Positions 7,827-17,230 of a stretch of DNA of 64,000 nt are shown one piece after another; the first letter of the stretch is position 1, and every line of letters starts with the position of its first letter. The position numbers and the translations under genes were made by a program. This DNA is from DATGMS01 sp040905145 (GTDB lineage: Bacteria; Bacteroidota; Bacteroidia; Cytophagales; Cyclobacteriaceae). The DNA lies in contig JBBDSC010000123.1 in assembly GCA_040905145.1 (NCBI GenBank), positions 1-64,000 of the forward strand. The letters run 5' to 3'. A model generated the notes under the pieces. The model saw nothing but the letters and a program-made list of their open reading frames with translations, ran no database searches and was not told where the DNA came from.

Positions 7827-9945
7827 ATGAAGAGTTTAATCCTGGTTTTAACAATCTTTTTCTTCAACCAATATTTGGCTGCGAACACGACTCCGTTTTT
7901 CAACAGGATCACCGTAATCGACGGGTTGGCATCCAATAATGTCCATGCCATTTGGCAGGACAAAAGGGGGTACATTTGGGTGGGGACATCCAATGGGCTT
8001 CAACGTTTTGATGGCAAGTATTTTTTATACTTCAATATCAAAAAACCCAAAATACTGCCCGCCCAACCTGTTCGGCAGATCATGGAAGACCGGGAAGGAA
8101 ACATGTGGCTGAGGTATGGGGAAGAATATGGCATTTATAACCCCGCAGATTTAAGTTTCAGAAAAATTCCTTTCGAAAAGGAGGAAGAAAGATATAAGGG
8201 AGAAAAACTCTGGATTGACAGTAAAGGGGAGGTTTATGTGATGCTGGTCAAAAACAAATTGCTCCATTATGATAAAAAGAAAGAGGTTTTTACAGAGAGC
8301 AACCTTCCGATTAGGATACCTGACGGTTTTCAGCCCAACCATGTTTTCGAAGATATCAGGACCGGGTTTTATTGGATATCCTGCCAACAAGGGATGGCTG
8401 TGTACGACCCTAAAACAAAAAATGTTTATTCAAAAGGAAATAATCCCCACAATCTCCCCAATTTAAATAATCCGGAAATTACTTCAGTATCCAGTTACCT
8501 TATTGATCGTCAGAGAAACCATCGGTTGGTCTATTGGAATCCCAATCAAAAATTCATTTCATACAGTGAGAAATTAAATCAGTATACTCCGGACGCTTCC
8601 TCTCTTATCAATACCACCCCTGAATACAAGGAAATACAGGGATGTCTGGAAACCAAATCAGGCGAACTTTGGTACTATGGGGTGAACAGCCTTTACGTTT
8701 TAGCTGGGCAAAACAAATCATTTGATTTCTTAAGAAATGAATTCCTGAAGTACATTCAAATCTACCAAATTCATGAGGATCGTGAAGGAAGGTTTTGGTT
8801 TATTGGAACCAGATGGAAACGGGGGAACCCTTACTGCTGATGGCCGCATCATTTTCACTGGATACAGCTCCTTGGCGGCTTTCCGACCCGACCAATTCAA
8901 CAGTTCCATTAAGCCCGACACGCCTGTACTTACCAGCATCAAGTTATTTGATAGTTACCTTTTTGTGGATTCCCTGAATACGGATAAGAAAAGGACTTTT
9001 AGCCACGACGAAAATGCTTTTACTTTTTATTTCAGCACCTTGGGCTTCACCAATCAGGACAAATTAAAATATTTTCATAAACTATCAGAAATTGATCCTG
9101 AATGGCACTCAGGCGGCCCATCCCATATGGCCGTTTATTCTCTTCTCCCGCCGGGGAATTATACTTTGGAATTTAGAAGTGAAAATGAAGAAGGCATTTC
9201 CTCCCCTATTGGATCTTTTGGGTTCAGGATCAAATCACCTTATTATGAAACAAGGTGGTTCAAGCTGTTGCTTACATTGCTGATTCTTGGCACCCTTATC
9301 CTCATGTACCGCCTGCATATCAATAGGATTTTAGCAATGGTAAAGCTCCGAAACCGCGTGGCCCGGGACCTGCATGATGATATGGGGTCGACTTTGAGTA
9401 CGATCAATATCCTAAGCTCCATGGCCAAGACGAAGCTGGTTACTGATCCTGTCAAAAGCAGTGAATATATATCCAAAATCTCAGACAACAGCCACAGGAT
9501 GATGGAAGCCATGGACGATATTGTCTGGAGTATCAAGCCTCAAAATGACAGTATGGAAAAAGTTATCGCCAGGATGCGCGAATTTGCCAACAATGTGCTG
9601 GAGACAAGAGATATTGATTTCAGTTTTGAAGTGGAAAATGAAGTATATATGGTTAAGCTACCTATGGATGACAGAAGGGATTTATTTTTGATTTTCAAGG
9701 AAGCAGTAAATAATCTTGCCAAATATTCAAAATGTTCCAGCACATCGATTCATTTTTCCATCCACAAAAATCAATTGCACATGTGCGTGAAAGATAATGG
9801 GATCGGATTTGATATAGAGCATGCAGATTCAGGAAACGGGCTTAGCAATATGAAAAAAAGGGCAGAAAGTATGAGGGGCAAACTCAAAATAACTTCCGAT
9901 AAGGGTGAAGGTACTGAAGTGGTCCTGGATGTGGACATTAACTGA
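7827..9945 (+). pseudogene. Broken beta-propeller hybrid sensor histidine kinase
   Basis: The 5' part (ATG 7827, signal peptide) encodes about seven Reg_prop-type blades with motifs such as GYIWVGTSNGLQRFDG and DREGRFWFIGT, and goes out of frame by 8840. The +1 frame carries the last propeller strand (TADGRIIFTGYSSLAAFRPD), a Y_Y_Y domain, a membrane span (about 9250-9310), HisKA_3 (VARDLHDDMGSTLSTINILS) and HATPase_c (VKDNGIGFD, GNGLSNMKKRAESM). Intact relatives usually have two propellers (about 14 blades) and 950-1050 aa; only about 706 aa are encoded here. One propeller appears deleted at the junction near 8790-8830, with a frameshift. The kinase part alone may still be expressed. The response regulator at 10088 is its natural partner. 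Confidence 0.72.
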
Positions 9946-10036
9946 AAGCAGCAAGAGGAAAAACTAAAAAAACGTTTCAACTAAATTCGGGACGTGACAC
10001 CTCTTCGGTCCCCTGTCTTTTCACCCTATCATGTGA

Positions 10037-10067
10037 TTGACATCCATTAACTTACTTATTATCTTTG
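10037..10067 (+). promoter_or_regulatory. Bacteroidota-type promoter for the response regulator
   Basis: TTG at 10037-10039 and TATCTTTG at 10060-10067 are separated by 20 bases. This matches the -33/-7 layout of the Bacteroidota housekeeping promoter (TTTG, about 20 bases, TAnnTTTG). The ATG at 10088 lies 20 bases downstream, so the regulator can be transcribed independently of the broken kinase gene. Confidence 0.65.
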
Positions 10068-10087
10068 CTTAATAAGCTTACTCTACC

Positions 10088-10720
10088 ATGATAAAACTGT
10101 TGATTTACGAGGATAATCCCCAGCTAAGGGAGGGCCTGACTATGTTGATTGATGGCAGTGAGGAGTTCCAGGTGTTGGGTGCATTCAGAAACTGTAGCAA
10201 TGTGGCCTATGAGGTGGGCGCCTACAAACCCGATGTCATATTGATGGATATTGATATGCCGGGTGTAAATGGACTGGAGGGCCTAAAAATAATACGAAAA
10301 CAAAATACCCAGGTAAGCATTCTGATGCTCACCGTCTTTGATGACAATAAGAACATCTTCGAAGCATTATTGAACGGAGCCAATGGATACATCTTGAAAA
10401 AAACCCCACCAGTAAAATTGCTGGAATACATTCAGGAAGCGTCCACCGGAGGAGCACCTATGACTGCTTCTGTAGCTGCGCAGGTTTTGAAGATGTTTTC
10501 GCAAATCAATTTGCCTGCTGACCATGATTATCACCTTTCAGCAAGGGAAAAGCAGGTACTGCAACTTTTGGTCAAAGGATATTCCTATAAAATGATAGCG
10601 GCAGAGATGTTCATTGCCATAGATACCGTTCGCAGCCATATCAAAAAAATCTACGAAAAACTTCACGTCAATTCCAAATCAGAGGCAGTGGCCAAAGCCT
10701 TTCGGGATAGGTTGGTGTGA
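10088..10720 (+). CDS. NarL/FixJ-family response regulator
   Basis: This 210-aa protein has a receiver domain at residues 3-120 with acidic pocket YEDN, phospho-acceptor Asp54 in LMDIDMPG, and the conserved Thr and Lys in LTVFDD and LKKTP. It ends in a LuxR-type helix-turn-helix at about 148-208 (LSAREKQVLQLLVKGYSYKM, TVRSHIKKIYEKLHV). It is a DNA-binding output regulator normally driven by a HisKA_3 kinase; the upstream kinase gene is damaged although its kinase core survives. It has a promoter of its own and is intact, which suggests it is still used, possibly with another kinase. Confidence 0.92.
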   Translation: MIKLLIYEDNPQLREGLTMLIDGSEEFQVLGAFRNCSNVAYEVGAYKPDVILMDIDMPGVNGLEGLKIIRKQNTQVSILMLTVFDDNKNIFEALLNGANGYILKKTPPVKLLEYIQEASTGGAPMTASVAAQVLKMFSQINLPADHDYHLSAREKQVLQLLVKGYSYKMIAAEMFIAIDTVRSHIKKIYEKLHVNSKSEAVAKAFRDRLV

Positions 10721-10880
10721 ATGGAGATTTGACAACTTGACACCTAAAAGAAGAAGAAAGCGGCCGCAACCAACTCGAATGGACCCACTTTGACCTTTCC
10801 ACTTGACTCCTCTGGGTAAATTTATAACTTACTGAATTCTTCAAGTCATGCGATGACTTGCGGATTTTAGGAAACATTAA

Positions 10881-11102
10881 AAAAATCGATGGCTTCTAGT
10901 GATAAAAGAATTCAATTTTCTGGTTCAGGAGGGATTTAAGGTTAGAGGACAATGCCGGATTACCAATCATGATTATGAGCCTTATGCTACCGAAAGGGAC
11001 AATAAAATCGGGGCCTTATTAAACAAATCAGGCATTTCCTTCCATACGTACAAGGACCAGGTAATCTTTAAAAAAAACGGATCCTCACCGGATCCGCCTT
11101 AA
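10881..11102 (+). pseudogene. Remnant of a deoxyribodipyrimidine photolyase
   Basis: A short open frame encodes ITNHDYEPYATERDNKIG followed by SGISFHTYKDQVIFKK. This matches the conserved segment near residues 100-145 of class I CPD photolyases/cryptochromes (NHDYEPYA, ERD, HTYKDQVIFE). The rest of the roughly 430-aa protein is absent on both sides: a stop lies at 10878 and the frame runs into the atpC terminator at 11078. No start codon of its own is credible. It is an internal gene fragment left after deletion and is unlikely to be functional. Confidence 0.7.
11078..11096 (-). terminator. Intrinsic terminator of atpD-atpC
   Basis: CGGATCC (11078-11084) and GGATCCG (11090-11096) form a 7-bp GC-rich stem with a 5-base loop. 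Read on the minus strand, it is followed directly by an 8-base T run from the A-tract at 11070-11077. It lies 32 bases after the atpC stop. Confidence 0.85.
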
Positions 11103-11128
11103 ATAATCTTTAGAATTCTAAGATTTAG

Positions 11129-11374
11129 TCATTCCACTACTTTTTCCGCCAAAACAATAATCCGGTCATTTTTTACTTCAACCACTCCCCCATCCACTGT
11201 AAAGGATATCCTTCTTTCATCGGTAGTAAATGAAATCACTCCATCTGCCAATGCAGATATAATAGGGGCATGATTTTTTAATACCTGAAAAGAACCGTCG
11301 GCACCAGGAAAACTGGCTTCTGAAACCTCTCCCTGAAACACCTTTCTGTCCGGTGTTATTATTTCTAAATGCAT
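11129..11374 (-). CDS. atpC: F1 ATP synthase epsilon subunit
   Basis: This 81-aa protein comprises only the N-terminal beta-sandwich of the epsilon subunit (LEIITPDRKVFQGEVSEASF, GSFQVLKNHAPIISAL, ending in DRIIVLAEKVVE). It lacks the C-terminal helical hairpin that inhibits ATP hydrolysis in E. coli. Short epsilon subunits are usual in Bacteroidota. It links the F1 head to the rotor. It lies 54 bases after atpD with a terminator behind it; the other ATP synthase genes are not in the window, as expected for this phylum. Confidence 0.94.
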   Translation of the reverse strand: MHLEIITPDRKVFQGEVSEASFPGADGSFQVLKNHAPIISALADGVISFTTDERRISFTVDGGVVEVKNDRIIVLAEKVVE

Positions 11375-11428
11375 AATATCAGTAGGCTATATAGGAATAC
11401 GACATCAGACGCACCCTATCAGTTCAAA

Positions 11429-12931
11429 TTATTTTACTTCCGCAAGCATCTTCTCTCCCTTGGAAATAGCATCTTCAATGTTGCCGACCAAGTTAAAGGC
11501 TGCCTCCGGAAGATGGTCCAGCTTCCCATCCATGATCATATTGAATCCTTTGATCGTGTCCTTAATGTCCACCAATACGCCCTTAAGTCCTGTAAATTGC
11601 TCGGCTACGTGAAAAGGTTGGGAAAGGAAACGCTGAATTCTTCTGGCCCTTCCTACGACTAATTTATCCTCTTCGGAAAGTTCTTCCATCCCAAGGATGG
11701 CAATAATGTCCTGGAGTTCTTTATACCGCTGTAAAATTTCTTTAACGTTGTTGGCACAATTATAATGTTCCTCCCCAAGAATATCAGCAGAAAGGATCCT
11801 GGAACTGGAATTCAAAGGATCTACCGCAGGATATATGCCAAGTTCAGCAATCTTCCGGGAAAGTACCGTAGTAGCATCCAAATGGGCAAAGGTCGTGGCC
11901 GGGGCCGGATCAGTCATGTCATCAGCAGGAACGTAAACAGCCTGTACAGAAGTAATGGAACCATATTTAGTAGAAGTAATCCTTTCTTGCATCACGCCCA
12001 TTTCCGTGGCCAAAGTAGGTTGGTAACCTACCGCTGATGGCATACGGCCAAGAAGAGCAGATACCTCAGAACCTGCCTGGGTGAAGCGGAAAATATTATC
12101 AATGAAAAACAGGATATCCTTACCAGCACCTTCCCCATCACCATCCCGGTAATATTCAGCAAGGGTAAGACCTGTCAACGCCACTCGTGCACGCGCCCCT
12201 GGAGGCTCATTCATTTGTCCAAAAACGAAGGTTGCTTTGGAATCTTCCAGCTTCTTCAACTCAACTTTGGAAAGGTCCCACCCTCCTTCAGTTTCCAATG
12301 AATGGACAAAGTCCTCTCCGTAAGTTACAATGCCGGATTCTATCATTTCCCTAAGAAGATCATTCCCCTCACGGGTCCTTTCACCCACTCCGGCAAATAC
12401 AGAAAGACCGGCATAAGCTTTTGCAATATTGTTGATCAACTCCTGGATCAACACGGTCTTACCAACACCCGCTCCTCCAAAAAGACCGATTTTACCCCCT
12501 TTTGCATAGGGCTCTATTAAATCAATAACTTTGATACCGGTATATAATATTTCGGTAGAAGTAGAAAGATCTTCAAACTTGGGAGCTGAACGGTGGATAG
12601 GCAACCGTCTCCCGCTTTCGGGTTGAGGAAGGCCGTCAATTGCCTCTCCTACAACATTGAACAAACGACCCTTGATCCCATCGCCTGTTGGTACAGAAAT
12701 CGGGGCACCCAAATCAGTGGCCTCCATGCCCCTTACCATCCCTTCGGAAGAATCCATCGCAATAGTCCTTACCCTACTTTCTCCAAGGTGTTGCTGTACC
12801 TCTAAAATCACCCTATGACCGTTCTCTTTAGTCACCTCGAGTGCATCAAGAATATTAGGTAATCTACCGCCCTCAAAGGATATATCCACTACGGGACCTA
12901 TTACCTGAACTATCTTACCAGTATTCGCCAT
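11429..12931 (-). CDS. atpD: F1 ATP synthase beta subunit
   Basis: This 500-aa catalytic subunit has the Walker A motif GGAGVGKTVLIQELI near residue 160, the catalytic Glu region GERTREGNDL, Walker B ILFFIDNIFRFTQAGSEVSA, and the C-terminal DELSEED-like ELSEEDKLVVGRARR. It makes ATP at the alpha/beta interface of F1Fo on the cytoplasmic side. It forms a two-gene unit with atpC. Length and motifs are normal. Confidence 0.98.
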   Translation of the reverse strand: MANTGKIVQVIGPVVDISFEGGRLPNILDALEVTKENGHRVILEVQQHLGESRVRTIAMDSSEGMVRGMEATDLGAPISVPTGDGIKGRLFNVVGEAIDGLPQPESGRRLPIHRSAPKFEDLSTSTEILYTGIKVIDLIEPYAKGGKIGLFGGAGVGKTVLIQELINNIAKAYAGLSVFAGVGERTREGNDLLREMIESGIVTYGEDFVHSLETEGGWDLSKVELKKLEDSKATFVFGQMNEPPGARARVALTGLTLAEYYRDGDGEGAGKDILFFIDNIFRFTQAGSEVSALLGRMPSAVGYQPTLATEMGVMQERITSTKYGSITSVQAVYVPADDMTDPAPATTFAHLDATTVLSRKIAELGIYPAVDPLNSSSRILSADILGEEHYNCANNVKEILQRYKELQDIIAILGMEELSEEDKLVVGRARRIQRFLSQPFHVAEQFTGLKGVLVDIKDTIKGFNMIMDGKLDHLPEAAFNLVGNIEDAISKGEKMLAEVK

Positions 12932-13077
12932 TTTTGTATCTTATTGTGAAAGGGAATTATACTTCTTTAATCGAAATGCAAAATTAATACATAATGATTA
13001 ATACCAAAGGATGTTTTAAAATATAATCCATTTTAGATGATATTTTAGTATGAAATTGGTCTGGATTGCCCAAACAC

Positions 13078-13569
13078 TTAAAAAACTCTCCTAGCCCTCA
13101 CAACCTTTTTTGACCAGTAGTTTGAGTAAACATTATCTTCGGTGACCCCCAAGGAAGTGGTGGCATGGATAAATTGGATGTTTCCTCGCCTTTTAGAGGT
13201 TACTATTCCCGCATGAGTGACTTTCCTGCGTCTTTTACCCGTAGCAAAGAAAATTACATCACCTTTTTCCAAATTTTTTACGGAAATTCTTTTCCCTATT
13301 TTACTCTGCTCCGCTGATGTTCTGGGCAGGGTCACACCCACACTCTTAAAAGAATGGTAGACCAAAGCCGAGCAGTCTATTCCCGAACGGGTAGTTCCAC
13401 CATACCTATAAGGGGTTCCGTGGTACGACTTCGCTGTTTCTACCACTTGATTGATGTTCTGTGTCCTGATTTTCCGCGAAGAGGAACAGGAGGAGGATGC
13501 GATTACAGTTAAAACAATTAACAGGAAAAAAAAGGAACTGTTTTTTGAATTGCCAAAGCCAATTTTCAT
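13078..13569 (-). CDS. NlpC/P60-family lipoprotein peptidase
   Basis: From the ATG at 13569 the protein is 163 aa. An upstream in-frame start at 13629 would put a non-signal-like extension before the signal peptide, so I prefer the inner start. The signal ends at a serine-rich lipobox (ASSSC). The NlpC/P60 papain-like domain has the catalytic Cys in GIDCSALVYHSF, His in THAGIV and a third polar residue (His) in FIHATTS. Such enzymes cleave D-Glu-diaminopimelate bonds in peptidoglycan stem peptides during wall turnover. It stands alone between atpD and an intergenic gap. Confidence 0.9.
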   Translation of the reverse strand: MKIGFGNSKNSSFFFLLIVLTVIASSSCSSSRKIRTQNINQVVETAKSYHGTPYRYGGTTRSGIDCSALVYHSFKSVGVTLPRTSAEQSKIGKRISVKNLEKGDVIFFATGKRRRKVTHAGIVTSKRRGNIQFIHATTSLGVTEDNVYSNYWSKKVVRARRVF

Positions 13570-14033
13570 ATCATATAAACGATAATTTCCTCCAATAATA
13601 CGCAGTATCTTATATGGAACAAAATCCAAGAAGCATTAATCTTTTCTAAAGAGGACTTTCAATTTTATTAAAAATATGTTTATTTAGAACTATGGAGTTC
13701 TCTTGCTGCTGTAAAGACATGAATATTGGCAAGAGCAATCCATCCTAATGAACCGATATTGATTTAAACAGGAAGATCGAGGAACTAACGACGGAGGAGA
13801 CATAAAGATGGGGATACTTTGGATTACTCATAATCTCTCCTAAAAACCCAATAATTAAAATCCCTCAACGTTTTTGATACATAAACTACAATTATCAGGA
13901 GTGGTTCATATAAGAAAAAATTGTTCATTTGAAAAAGGCAGAAAATAGACTAATGTGTTTTAAGCGTGAGGAAACGAATTAAGAGTCTGCAGCGTTTATT
14001 GATGACCAGAGGCAGAATTGGAAGAATTGAAAC
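13570..14033. other. Intergenic stretch, nothing recognised
   Basis: About 460 bases of AT-rich sequence without a plausible ORF. A TTTG at 13928-13931 is followed 19 bases later by a poor -7 match (TAATGTGT), a weak candidate promoter for the small gene at 14034. I recognise no RNA or relic. Confidence 0.45.
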
Positions 14034-14282
14034 ATGAGTAAGGAAGACTTTAGAAATTTACCACTACACAAAAAAATCCACATACTTTATACGGAGGGGT
14101 CCTTTGTAGTGGATATTCGCTATTATACCTATAAGGTGAACCTGTATATTTTGGGACAGGAGTTTATTGAAGTTTTCTATAATCACAAACTGGATAAAAT
14201 AGACAAAATCGACTTTTTAAACCGCCGCCATTCACGAATGAAGTTTTATCTGGACCAAATCAATCTGGACAAGATTGATTAG
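14034..14282 (+). CDS. Small conserved-looking hypothetical protein
   Basis: This 82-aa protein has no signal peptide, membrane span or catalytic motif. Its core, SFVVDIRYYTYKVNLYILGQ followed by FIEVFYNHKLDKI, alternates aromatic and charged residues as in a small beta-sheet-plus-helix fold. The C-terminal part is charged (DKIDKIDFLNRRHSRMKFYL). I believe similar small proteins are widespread in Cytophagales, but I know no function. Codon composition and the clean ATG support a real gene. It faces coaE tail to tail with 64 bases between. Confidence 0.65.
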   Translation: MSKEDFRNLPLHKKIHILYTEGSFVVDIRYYTYKVNLYILGQEFIEVFYNHKLDKIDKIDFLNRRHSRMKFYLDQINLDKID

Positions 14283-14346
14283 AGCTTTTTTAAGTCCCTG
14301 AAGGATCTTTATTTAAGTAAATTCACTTCTGACTAAATTCCGTCAT

Positions 14347-14955
14347 TTAGGCTGTTTCTTCCAGTAATTTTTGATGAATTTCCAGCACTTGGGGAATGAT
14401 CATTTTATTTTCAGTATTTTTTATCACAAAATCAGCCAAATTGTTTTTTCCCTCATCAGGTAATTGCCGGTTGATGATCTCATTCACTTGGGCGGTTGTC
14501 CTTTGAGGATCCCGCATTAAAACCCTTGAAACCCTTATCTTCAGTGGTGAACTTACATTGATTGTTTTATCCAGCTCTTTATAAGAACCGGTCTCAAATA
14601 ATAAGGCGGCTTCTTTTAATACATAGGGGCTCTTTTGTCCATTTGCCCATCGTTTAAAATCCTTCTGGACTGCAGGATGTACCAGAGCGTTGATGATTTC
14701 TATACTTTCTTTGTTTGAAAACACTTTTTCTGCCAAAAATGTACGGTTTACAGTAGTGGAATCGGTATAAGACTCCTCCCCAAAAGCCTTTATTATTCCC
14801 GTTTTAAGATCTTCGCTATGGGCCATAAGCCATTTGGCCCTATCATCCGCATAATAGATAGGGATTGATAATAGGGAAAAAACCTTAGCTACTGTAGATT
14901 TACCAGCTCCAATACCGCCGGTTATACCTATTAATAAAGGGACGGTATTATTCAT
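14347..14955 (-). CDS. coaE: Dephospho-CoA kinase
   Basis: This enzyme phosphorylates the 3'-hydroxyl of dephospho-CoA, the last step of coenzyme A synthesis. From the ATG at 14955 it has 202 aa; the longer frame to 14982 adds residues ahead of the P-loop that are not family-like. It has P-loop IGITGGIGAGKSTVAKVF, YYADDRAKW, LVHPAVQKDF and the lid-region RVSRVLMRDPQRT. It overlaps the 3' end of the YbbR gene by 8 bases, so translation is probably coupled. It is the last gene of the nusB-to-coaE block. Confidence 0.94.
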   Translation of the reverse strand: MNNTVPLLIGITGGIGAGKSTVAKVFSLLSIPIYYADDRAKWLMAHSEDLKTGIIKAFGEESYTDSTTVNRTFLAEKVFSNKESIEIINALVHPAVQKDFKRWANGQKSPYVLKEAALLFETGSYKELDKTINVSSPLKIRVSRVLMRDPQRTTAQVNEIINRQLPDEGKNNLADFVIKNTENKMIIPQVLEIHQKLLEETA

Positions 14956-15976
14956 ACACCAACTTAAACTTTTCCGGATCAAAAGTTATGGAATCCAAGT
15001 AAGTAGGGGCTTTATTCAATTGGACTGAAACAGTGCTGTCTTCCCTGTTTCTATTGTTGTAATTCAGCAATGCTTCCAGCTCCAGTTCTTCGAACCCATC
15101 TACCTCTCTTTCATCCACAAGGAACTCCATCATGACCGTGGATACTTCATCTTCTAAGGCAACCGTAGCCGGAAAATTTATTTTTTGGATATCCAATTTT
15201 CTGTTACCTTCCAAGAATTCCACCACCTCAAACTCCACATAAACACTTTCTTCTTTTAGGACAAGGAAATCCTGAGATTCATTGGGTATGGATAAAGGTA
15301 TGGATTCAGAGAAATCCTCACCCACATTATTCTCCTCCAACTGTACGGTTATTTTCCCCTCCATTTTTTCAATAATAGAGCTAGGCCCTTTTAGGGAGAC
15401 CGTATCTGGATCTAATGTGATTTCTGAAGCAAACCTATGGTTCCTTGCCAGTGGATTGACAGAAGTATCCAACTCCACCCTTATTCTTTCCTCGATCACT
15501 GTGTCAATATTGATATTAAGGGTGTCCTCCAAAATACCGGATAACTGCGTGGGGGCTATCTGCTCTGCCAAGGCCCTATGGAAAGAACTGGTCAACAGGT
15601 AATTTTGTGCGCTGGGATCACTTAATTCAATAGGAAAAGGAACCACATTGAATTTGAAATACTTTCTGAGCAGATCCCATCCATTACCGTATATCTCAAT
15701 TTCTATTTGTGAGGGCAAATCTTCTATCGCCCTATATGCTTCCCGATTGTAAAAAAATTCAATAGGTTGATCCACCACAGTAGTGTAATCATCCTTGTTC
15801 AAGGCATTTAAAATCCAAAAAGTGGTAGCCGCCAAAACACAGAGGACTACCACTTTAATATTTGATGCTTTTTGTTTTCTGATTTTCTTAAAATATTTAC
15901 GAAACGTATTCAAGTTATTATTATTTAGTTCCGCTGGCTCTTTTAGAGAATTCCAATGATACTGCTGATTTTTCAA
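14948..15976 (-). CDS. YbbR/CdaR-like membrane-anchored protein
   Basis: This 342-aa protein has a basic cytoplasmic N-terminus (FRKYFKKIRKQK), one membrane span at about residues 40-57, and an extracytoplasmic part of YbbR-type beta domains (for example DPDTVSLKGPSSIIEKM and the terminal TYLDSITFDPEKFKL). In Firmicutes YbbR (CdaR) regulates the diadenylate cyclase CdaA; no cyclase gene is nearby here, so the role is unproven. The annotated start overlaps yajC by 56 bases; no better ATG exists. It is tightly packed between yajC and coaE. Confidence 0.8.
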   Translation of the reverse strand: MKNQQYHWNSLKEPAELNNNNLNTFRKYFKKIRKQKASNIKVVVLCVLAATTFWILNALNKDDYTTVVDQPIEFFYNREAYRAIEDLPSQIEIEIYGNGWDLLRKYFKFNVVPFPIELSDPSAQNYLLTSSFHRALAEQIAPTQLSGILEDTLNINIDTVIEERIRVELDTSVNPLARNHRFASEITLDPDTVSLKGPSSIIEKMEGKITVQLEENNVGEDFSESIPLSIPNESQDFLVLKEESVYVEFEVVEFLEGNRKLDIQKINFPATVALEDEVSTVMMEFLVDEREVDGFEELELEALLNYNNRNREDSTVSVQLNKAPTYLDSITFDPEKFKLVYE

Positions 15977-16241
15977 CTTTTATTTTGAAACCTTTGTCCA
16001 GTTCCAAAAGAATAGTATCCCCCTCTACACTGAAGACTTTGCCATGTATGCCCCCAATGGTTACTACATTATCTCCTTTTCTAATTTCGGAAACAAAGTT
16101 TTTAGCTTCTTTTTGCTTTTTCTGTTGGGGCCTGATCATAAAAAAATACATGATCAGGATGATACTCCCAAATAAAAAAACCTGTCCAATTATACCACTG
16201 GATCCTCCTCCTTCTGCTTGTAATAAAATAAAATTGATCAT
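15921..16241 (-). CDS. yajC: Preprotein translocase accessory subunit YajC
   Basis: This 106-aa protein has one N-terminal membrane helix (about residues 18-37, ending in the family motif YFFMIRPQQKKQKE) and a small cytoplasmic domain with GDNVVTIGGIHGKV. YajC associates with SecDF and the SecYEG translocon. It starts 2 bases after the DUF1573 gene ends, in the conserved nusB-yajC-ybbR-coaE order, which supports operon membership. Confidence 0.94.
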   Translation of the reverse strand: MINFILLQAEGGGSSGIIGQVFLFGSIILIMYFFMIRPQQKKQKEAKNFVSEIRKGDNVVTIGGIHGKVFSVEGDTILLELDKGFKIKVEKSAVSLEFSKRASGTK

Positions 16242-16243
16242 AA

Positions 16244-16786
16244 TTATTGCCTTACTGGTCCCGAAGTAGGACTTGATCCTGATTTTTGACTTACATTTCC
16301 TTTTAATCTCAATCTTGTCACACTGGGCGAAGTATTGGCCTGAATAGACACGGTAGGACTTTGGACTCCTGACTTACCGGCAGAATTAAAAACCACTTTT
16401 ACATATCCCTTATCACCAGGTTTAACCGGAACTTTGGTCCAATCGGGGCTGGTACATCCGCAAGAGGCTTGGACATTGGAGATGACTAAAGGAGACTGAC
16501 CTGTATTCGTAAAGTTAAATTGGTGCTCCACCACCCTTCCTTCATTGATCGTTCCAAAATCAAATTCCATTTCCTCAAACTCCAACTTGCCTACGGAATT
16601 AGGATCTGCGGGTGTTACACTTTGAGCATTTGAGGGAGTGGTGACCTGACCTTGCTCCAATTGGGAAATCTTCTGCTCTAAAGCATCTATCCTTTCATCT
16701 TTTTCCCCTTTATTATTGTTATCACATCCGGTTATCAATAAAACGCCCGTAAGGATGTATGCAGGCAATAAATTTAACTGCTTCAT
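16244..16786 (-). CDS. DUF1573-family lipoprotein
   Basis: This 180-aa protein has a lipoprotein signal (LLITGC, lipid Cys about residue 21), a short coiled-coil stretch (RIDALEQKISQLEQGQ) and a DUF1573 immunoglobulin-like domain: FDFGTINEGRVVEHQFNFTN, then VQASCGCTSPDW with the paired cysteines typical of the family. The function of DUF1573 is unknown; it is a common periplasmic or surface fold in Bacteroidota. It ends 2 bases before yajC. Confidence 0.88.
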   Translation of the reverse strand: MKQLNLLPAYILTGVLLITGCDNNNKGEKDERIDALEQKISQLEQGQVTTPSNAQSVTPADPNSVGKLEFEEMEFDFGTINEGRVVEHQFNFTNTGQSPLVISNVQASCGCTSPDWTKVPVKPGDKGYVKVVFNSAGKSGVQSPTVSIQANTSPSVTRLRLKGNVSQKSGSSPTSGPVRQ

Positions 16787-16906
16787 TTAATCATTAATTT
16801 TAAGTTGCAACATGCAATCTGCAATGTTTATAATATTTGTTGTTAACATACTGGTTTATCCGATTGGCCCAATCCTTATGTACCAATGGCATTTCATTTT
16901 GATTAT

Positions 16907-17218
16907 TTATGGATTGACTTTACTGTCCTTGTTAATTTGATCGATCAACCTATTCACATCGTTTAGAAGATTTTCAGCTTTATTTTTGGCCTCGGTAATC
17001 ACCTTGTTCCCTTCTGACTTTGCTTCATTCAAAGGTAAGTTTTTACCCTCCACCAATTCTTTGACCAAATCTTCCAGTTCTTCTTTATATCTGATAAGTT
17101 GATACGATAATTTATCCCTTGTATTATTACCAGAATCCGGTGCAAAAAGAATCCCAATTGTGGCACCTATTCCGCCACCCAATACAAAAGCTATAAGAGA
17201 ATTAATGTTCTTGCTCAT
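16907..17218 (-). CDS. YtxH-domain small membrane protein
   Basis: This 103-aa protein starts with a glycine-rich membrane helix (SLIAFVLGGGIGATIGILFAP, split across residues 8-28) and the family motif PDSGNNTRDKL. It continues as an amphipathic coiled coil rich in Lys, Glu and Asn. YtxH proteins are associated with stress responses in Firmicutes, but the molecular role is unknown. It lies 12 bases after nusB, and a 120-base gap separates it from the DUF1573 gene. Confidence 0.83.
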   Translation of the reverse strand: MSKNINSLIAFVLGGGIGATIGILFAPDSGNNTRDKLSYQLIRYKEELEDLVKELVEGKNLPLNEAKSEGNKVITEAKNKAENLLNDVNRLIDQINKDSKVNP

Positions 17219-17230
17219 AATAAATTTAAT

